64,000 bases of DNA from Linum tenue (taxonomy: Eukaryota > Streptophyta > Magnoliopsida > Malpighiales > Linaceae), in contig CAMGYJ010000011.1 of assembly GCA_946122785.1 (NCBI GenBank), positions 23,871,007 to 23,935,006 on the forward strand. The letters are read 5' to 3'. Shown here one piece after another: positions 57,605-64,000 of the stretch. Below the pieces are notes generated by a model. That model did not search any database, was not told the DNA's origin, and saw only the letters and a list, made by a program, of their open reading frames with translations. Position 1 is the stretch's first letter. Each line of letters opens with the position of its first letter. A program made the position numbers and the translations under genes.

Positions 57605-59526
57605 TGATTAACTAAATAAGCCAACGCAGAATCTCATAAAGCTAAGAGATGTGATACAGTAGACTGCCAACAGCTGTCACACAACATGAATGATATTGCT
57701 AATTTTGCAGTCTCAAGTTTGTCTGAAGCAAATGGTAGTAACTAACAATTTCTCATATGAATGGTTAATTTAGCTTTTGACAAGTCGGCCAGGATACAAG
57801 AAATTGATTGTCATTTTTGTCTTTCGTGTAAATGATATGATCTAGGGATTAAAAATTATTTTATTTAGCTTTTGACAAGTCGATATCAAACATGTATTTT
57901 TTTCGATTTGGTCCCATCTAATTCTACTTTTTTCCATATTTTCTTCATACTTTAAATAATATATAAAATAAAAAATCAAATCGAATCGAATTATATTTGG
58001 TGCAATCCGATTCGATCCAAATATCATTCTCATTTGATCAGACCTGTTGTGAACTAAATCGTTGTCCACCCCTACAATGTTTTGCCATCAAGCAAGCCTG
58101 ACTTATCAACTGCTAAACCGAACTTAGCCTAGGAAGTTCATCGAATTATTAACCCCAAATGGCACAAATTCAATGGAAGAATCTAGATGGAGCTTAGTAT
58201 ATATGAATCAAAGTATTAGTTGTATTTCATTACTAGTCGTATTATATTTGTCATCTTCCAGTTACTTGATAAGAATATTTTTCATAGTTTACAACTTGGT
58301 TAGATAATTTGGAACGAAATGTGGAGAAATCACTCTTAATATGGAGAAAGAATACATACAATACATAATTATCAAAATTTTCCGGTCAATTGGCCTGATC
58401 CGGTGCTAGTTCAATTAAGGAAGCAATAATAATTAATTAAAAAACTTCAGTTACAACAAGCGTTCATCCCCCACCGTAGGAGACCTCAAACACCGACAGT
58501 TTATCTCCCACCGTCGCCGCCTCAGGGTCACCGACGCCGCATCAGGGTCACTGCCACATTTCTTATCTTTACTATGCGCCGATGTATCCCTAGAAGCCCG
58601 ACTAGGGGTGGAGGTTCAGTTGTCAGTTAAGGGTTAACCGGCCGGTTAAACTGATAACCATCGGGTAACAATTAACCGATAACCAAGCCCCCTCCCAATT
58701 CTTTGGTTGGTGGTCGAAACGTTTAATGGGAGCTTCGATTAACCGGCTAACCGACCGATTGATAAGCAAAGCCAAAATGACCCCATTTACACCAAAAATG
58801 ACGCTATTTTGTCAACTTTCTAAAACTACACCAGCCCAACCCCAATCATATTATCCTTCGTCGACCCTCATTCCCTGCCTCAGCCCCTATCCGTGACTGG
58901 AAACCTCCTCTGCTAGCTCCCCGACGGTCGCGTTCCCCCATCGATCACCATCTCCCTGCGACCCGCGGGCCATGGTGACCCTCCTCGACCTTGCGCAACC
59001 CTCTAGCGACCCTCCCGCGAAGCCGGCTTCCGCTGACTCTAGGATCCAACAACCACCGTCCACCTCCGAGACTTCCCTTGTTGGCTCCAGCAACCACCTC
59101 AGTGAGACCTCCCCTGCCATCTCCCTCCCCCGCCACCCCCGCCAACTCCAAGTCGCCAACCGCCTAAGCCACCCCCGTCAACTCCAAGTCGCCGAGTCTC
59201 CGTCCCATTGTTTTTAGTTTGTAATTGACTTGTAATGTAAGTTTTTTTTATTGATAATGGGAATTGATGATGATTGAATCAGAATGATGATGATTTTAGA
59301 TGTAAGTTTGCAAAAATTATTATTGTGTTTGTGACGTTGTGTGAGTAATGAGTTGATGATGATTCTGAATTTCAGATGATTAATTGATGTTGTGGGAGTT
59401 GTGGGAGTTGATCATGAGTGATTAATTGAAGTTGTAATGTACTAATGTAAGTTGATGATACTTGTTAGAATATGTAGTTGTTTCAATTGAGTTTCAATTT
59501 CTCAATTTATGTAATTGTTTTTGTAG
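57605..59526. other. AT-rich region and hAT-like solo ends (copy 2 of 29396-31317)
   Basis: No gene. TAGGGGTGGAGG terminus at about 58605, then the Pro/Ser-rich low-complexity stretch and T-rich segment. Confidence 0.4.
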
Positions 59527-59829
59527 GGCGAGACCTCCGGCTCCTCGTGGTGGACGTGGCGGATGAGGTGCCCCTACTGCTACAACTGCTCCTCATGGTG
59601 GGAGACCTCCAGCTCCTCGAGGTCGTGGTGGTGCGGGTGTCACAGTCCCCTGCTCAGACCTGGGGTCATGGTGGGCGTTCAGGAAGTCGATCTGTTAAGC
59701 TGCTGAACCAGCCCCTGTCGATAGTGGAAGTACACCTATTGAGACTCCATATGTTGACACAGATGCTACTATTACAGAGAAAGATAAAGGAGACACATTT
59801 GACTTAAAGAAATGGATGCTGGCGGAGGG
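59527..59829 (+). pseudogene. Exon-like RGG fragment cut by hAT end (copy 2)
   Basis: Equivalent of 31318-31620 and again abuts the hAT terminus (59830). Confidence 0.35.
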
Positions 59830-60778
59830 TAGGGGTGGGCATCGGTACGGTTCGGACCGCACCGCATTTTTATAAACCGCACCGAACCGCATTTATGTAA
59901 ACCGCACCGCATCTTTGACCGCGAAGTTATCGGTGCGGTCAAACCAAACCGCATAAATTAACGGTTTGGTATGGTTTAGACCGCACCGCATTTTGACCGC
60001 AAATGACAGTAAAACGATGTGAAAAACGCGATTTGAATGTACCTCTGCTTCCGACCATCATTCTCCGGCGGCTCAAACTATTCTCCGACGGACCCTGTCG
60101 TTCAACACACGCCTCTTCCTGTGGGAAAAAAAATCGGAAATTGTAAGGTAGCAACAACAAGTTGGCCGGCAGCAGCTGGGATGATCGATGGTGGAACGAA
60201 TAGCAGCTGACCGCTTGCATTCAACAACGACCTTGCCTTTACCTTTTTCCGCTGCTGAGTCAACAGAATATTATCAGACTGCTTGGAGGATTACACGCAA
60301 TATCTCACACTTCAAATACTATAAAAAAATTTATCATTGCATAAACAACAACAAACATTGAGTACAATACTATGTCCCATCATGAGTTGTATAGATTATT
60401 TTCCAAACAAACAAACTAAGCCAAATAAACAAGTGGCCGTGTAAAACACTTAGTAAGAACACTCTGGCTTCCTATCATCATAATCAGATAGATCAAAGGT
60501 GTTCCAAGACCAGTTCAATATCCATGTCTGTATAGCATGGAATGCCTGAATGAACAGCACCACCAGTTGCTTTAAATAGTTGATAATTATCTTCCAATGA
60601 TATCATCCTGCTTAGCACACGAGCAAGACCAAAACAGAGCATATGCTCAACAAAGCTCTTCTTTACAAAGATTAATAAAAACTAAGTTAAGCTGATGCAA
60701 ACAAAGCATATACTTGTCAATGCCATTCAAAAGTTCCAACTATAAACTAAGTTAAGCTGCTTAAATGATGTCAGCAGC

Positions 60779-61065
60779 TTAAACTTGTGCATTCCTTCTG
60801 CAATTCTGCAACAGAGGAGCTTTCTCTGTGGACTGATCAGTGTCCTGCTGCTGGCTGCAGCAATCATCCTCATGAGCTTTCCCCCACATCACAGCGTAGA
60901 ATCCAATCGAGAGCACCACTGCCCCAATCACACTGCCCAAAAATAATAACAGTACATTTTGGAAAGCCTTTAGAATTGTTCATAACATATGGTTCAGAAT
61001 CAAAGATGTACTAAGTTTCCAATTGCTTACCTTCCTACATAAAGCGTGTCACCCAAGAATGATCA
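60779..61065 (-). pseudogene. WAT1-related transporter 3' end, captured in hAT (copy 2)
   Basis: Exon pieces 61065-61031 (SFLGDTLYVG, donor GTAAGC) and 60932-60779 ([20 protein letters not shown] to the stop), separated by a retained intron. Same content as copy 1. Confidence 0.75.
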
Positions 61066-61080
61066 GGTTCAAATGTTACC

Positions 61081-63294
61081 TTATATGTTTGCGCTTGCCT
61101 CTACATTAGGACTCATACGAGGAGTATGGATACGGGGAAGTGGAACATCAGATATACCAATAGCCTTCATAATCATGCTCAAATCTGAAATTCATAAGAA
61201 GACAGTTTAATCACTACATAAAACGAACATGGTACATAAACAATAGCTATTTTTAGGTTACTCACCTTCATCGATATTGTCAATCTCCTCTGGATCTTCT
61301 TCAACTAACACACTAGATTCTGCCCGGAGCCAATCCTGAGTACAAATCAGAGCCTCAACAATCCTAGGAGTCAAAGAGCTCCTGAAATCATTCAGCACCC
61401 TACCTCCAGTGCTAAAAGCTGCTTCAGATGAAACCGTAGAAACCGGGACAGCCAATACATCCCTTTCCATCCGAGACAAAGTTGGAAACCTATGGCTGTT
61501 TACTTTCCACCATCCTAACACATTAAACTTGGCATCCGTTGATTTTTCAACAGCCTCCTTCAAATACCTATCCAACTCGGTATTGTTCACTACACCTCTT
61601 TCCTTTTGCATTTGTTTCATATACTAGGCAACTAAATCCACATTCCCACCATTATCATCTACTTCTGTTTGAGAGGAGGAATCTTCACCTACTTCCATTT
61701 GATTCTCATAATGAGCATATAACTCATAAGTAGCAAGCTCAACGTCTTTTGTCAAATCAGAAATTGCTTTCTCATCATCATACATCCACTTGAGTGTGAA
61801 ACCAATAAACTGTAACTTTAGCCTTGGATCTAACACAGCAACAATGTACAAAAGCTTGTTCATCTTATCTACAGCTCCCCAATATTTATCATATTTTTGT
61901 TTCATCTTTTTTGCCATGAAGCTTAATTGGTAATCCTTCTTGTCTGGAATTACCCAATTCCTCAACAAATTGTATAAGTTCCCAACTTCAGGAAGGAATA
62001 AATTGGAGGTGATATACTGTGAACCTGAAACTTTTAAGGTGAACTGATAAAACTGTTCTAAGAACTTCATCATTCTTCTAGCACTATCCCAATCACAGCT
62101 ATAAGGTACTCCACTCTTCATTTCAAGTTCATTTTGAAATTGCTTGTCTGACATTCGATAAAGATTAAAAGCATGCTCATGCTTTACAGCAGATTGCAAC
62201 ATCAAAAAGGTTGAATTCCATCTCGTTGGAACGTCAAGACACAGCCCACTCTTGCTCGTATTATCAAGAGCAACAAAATTATTAAACTTCTGAATTCTTG
62301 CAGGTGAATGCCTAACAAATCTCACCGCCTCTCTGATTCTTGTTACAGCCACAGATATCTCAGATAATCCATCCATCACAACAAGATTCATTATATGAGC
62401 CACACACCTAACGTGAAGAAATTTGCCATCACACATGCCAATCTTTCTATCATCAAATATGCTTTTCAATTCTTCTATTGCAGTATCGTTCGAACTAGCG
62501 TTGTCAACAGTGATTGTGAAAATCTTATCTATCCCCCATTCATCCAAACAAGACATAACTGCACTTGCAATATCCACCCCCTTATGACTAAAGATTTGGC
62601 GAAAACCAATTATCCTTTTCCTTAATATCCAATTTCTATCAATAAAATGAGCTGTCACACACATGAAGTTCAATTGTTTGTTTGAAGTCCATGAATCTAT
62701 AGTTAAACAAACTCTACCTTCACAGTTGCTAAAGACATCCTTCAACTTTTGTTTCAACTCAAGATAAAAATCCCAACAATCCCTAGTCACTGTTCTTCTA
62801 GAGGGTATAGAAAATCTAGGACAAGCAAGTGACATAAAGTATTTGAAACCCAAGTATTCAACAAATCTGAAAGGCAATTCATCCACAACGATCATATAAG
62901 TCAATCCTTTCCTTATAGCTGCTTGATCAAACTTCCAACTGCCTAACATAGATTCATCCCCCTCACCTAGTTCAGCTCTAAGAGTATTCAATAGTTGTTG
63001 AGCAGTACCTTTTCCATCACCGCACGGTTTACTCATATGATGGCGGAGTGCACTAGTTCCATTGTTACGTGATTTAGATGCATAAGTCTTCCCGCATTTG
63101 ATGCATGATGACTTAAATAAACCGTCCTTCTTATACCTTCTGAATTGGACCCAAACTTTTGATGTAAGCCTCCTCCCTTTTGGCATTGGTGAATTAATGT
63201 GAGTCGAAGCTGAACCAGTATGATCACTAGCAGCCACCTTGCTCGTACTTGCATCCATTTCGACTTCCATCTCTTCCCCACTTGAGGAATCCAT
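61081..63294 (-). pseudogene. hAT transposase, complete but for one in-frame TAG (copy 2)
   Basis: Cut-and-paste transposase of the hAT superfamily. Exon 1 63294-61266, donor GTGAGT, acceptor TTTCAG, exon 2 61184-61081; 2133 nt, 710 codons plus stop. Domains: BED-type zinc finger about residues 47-91 (Cys64, Cys67, His85, Cys91), RNase-H-like core with Asp200 (IDSWTSN) and Asp264 (TVDNASSND), CVAHIMNLVV at 297-306, PTRWNSTF near residue 355, and the C-terminal dimerisation segment FPTLSRMERDVLAVPVSTVS, SSEAAFSTGGRV. The only lesion is TAG at 61624-61626 (codon 557), between core and dimerisation domain. Downstream sequence stays in frame and conserved. Copy 1 shares this TAG, so it is real. 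Exon 2 (ELSMIMKAIGISDVP-like) is a less certain assignment. Without readthrough the product lacks its dimerisation domain. Confidence 0.88.
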
Positions 63295-64000
63295 TCCAAT
63301 ATCATCACACTCAGCCTAAAACAATAAAAGAGCAAATGAGAACAAGAAGATGGCAATATAATCTTATCTATATATATATATATGTTTGTCTGTGCAGAAA
63401 TAAAATAACGAAACTGCAAAAGCAGACTTGTCCAAAGCATACTGGGTTGGCTTAAAAATCAAACTCAATTTCGTGTCATTAACTAGTTAGATGAACTCTA
63501 CACCTGCTTTGAAGAAAGGGATAAATAAGATGGCTGATGGAGGGATTTCAAACGTGTCATCAATCACCCATTAATCCATTTCAAAGATTAGCTGGGGTTA
63601 ACTACAGGCTATATCCATCACCCACCATTACGTTATAACTAACAACTCTTACAATGCTAGAGGTTTGTTTTCAAAAAGAAGCAATTGAAAGGAGCAGAAG
63701 ACAGTATAGGAACTAGGACAAAATGCAGTTAGAGTCTTATTTCAAAACCTAAAAAAGGTTTCCCTTTTGATCAAAGTGATGAAAATTTACTAATCAGTTA
63801 GGAACTAAAGGTAACAGAAAGGATTCAAGGAGCTAGAGATCCATCAGCAGTGTGATAACTGCGTACCAAGACAGACAAAAAGAAGAAACAAATGAAAACA
63901 GGACAAAAGCAAATCGCGGTGAATTGCATCATTAAATAAGAGGGACAACTACACTACACATCGGGAGGGCTATAAAACAGCAGCACCCACCATGCTGCAG
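63295..64000. other. hAT 5' region (copy 2)
   Basis: Equivalent of 35095-35800. (TA)n near 63367-63381 is one or two units longer than in copy 1. No gene seen. Confidence 0.45.

Larger units (their letters stand above)
36296..64000 (+). repeat. Second copy of the 8057-35800 block
   Basis: The block from 36296 aligns end to end with 8057-35800 in the same order and orientation. The coordinate offset drifts only from 28239 at the start to 28200 at the end. Every transposon, target duplication and insertion point is shared. Differences are scattered substitutions, one-base indels, a 16-bp and a 10-bp tandem-repeat change and microsatellite lengths. Confidence 0.97.
59830..64000 (-). mobile_element. 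hAT transposon (copy 2, runs off the window)
   Basis: Terminus at 59830 (TAGGGGTGGGCATCGG), subterminal ACCGC motifs, WAT1 fragment, then transposase. The other terminus is beyond 64000. Confidence 0.75.

Noticed and set aside
1..64000. A novel multi-gene system
   Set aside because: Apart from GH79 the coding content is transposon proteins and captured fragments. No set of co-oriented intact unknown genes exists here.

Overview
The window is nuclear DNA of a flowering plant, most likely a woody eudicot; I cannot name the species. It shows short GT-AG exons, L1-type LINEs, Ty3 and Copia remnants, and Mutator, hAT and CACTA transposons. It holds no bacterial or organellar gene order, rRNA, tRNA or CRISPR. 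Almost everything is transposon-derived. The only ordinary host gene is a GH79 heparanase-like (GUS3-type) beta-glucuronidase, seen twice and broken both times in different ways.

Layout. Positions 1-8056 occur once. They hold a degenerate LINE (LINE-A, 451-3982) split by a GC-rich DNA transposon (947-1700), a short inverted-repeat element (4008-4285), a second LINE (LINE-B, 4617-7625) and the start of a Ty3-like remnant. Positions 8057-36195 form a block of more than 28 kb. In order it holds the rest of the Ty3 remnant with an LTR, a Copia gag fossil, the GH79 gene (minus strand), an orphan first exon, and a large nested transposon, MULE-A (15613-23541, 9-bp target duplication). MULE-A contains a Copia-like element with 233-bp LTRs, which itself contains MULE-B with transposase pieces, plus a CACTA element and a hAT remnant. 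Then come MULE-D (23671-24910), MULE-C (25402-26132, carrying a GT14 glycosyltransferase fragment), LINE-C (minus), small inverted-repeat elements, and a hAT element from 31621 with a full-length transposase region and a captured WAT1-transporter 3' end.

A run of exactly 100 N (36196-36295) follows. Directly after it the sequence restarts at the equivalent of 8057 and repeats the whole block to the end of the window (64000 corresponds to about 35800). The copies agree in every element and every insertion point and differ by scattered substitutions and small indels. The gap, the restart inside an element, and the crowding of one-base indels beside the gap all favour two overlapping allelic contigs placed end to end (false duplication) over a biological tandem duplication, though sequence alone cannot settle it.

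The genes do not form a pathway. The history is one of nested transposition and gene-fragment capture: GT14 in MULE-C, WAT1 in hAT, and an unidentified membrane-protein exon in MULE-A. I found no credible new defence or metabolic system.
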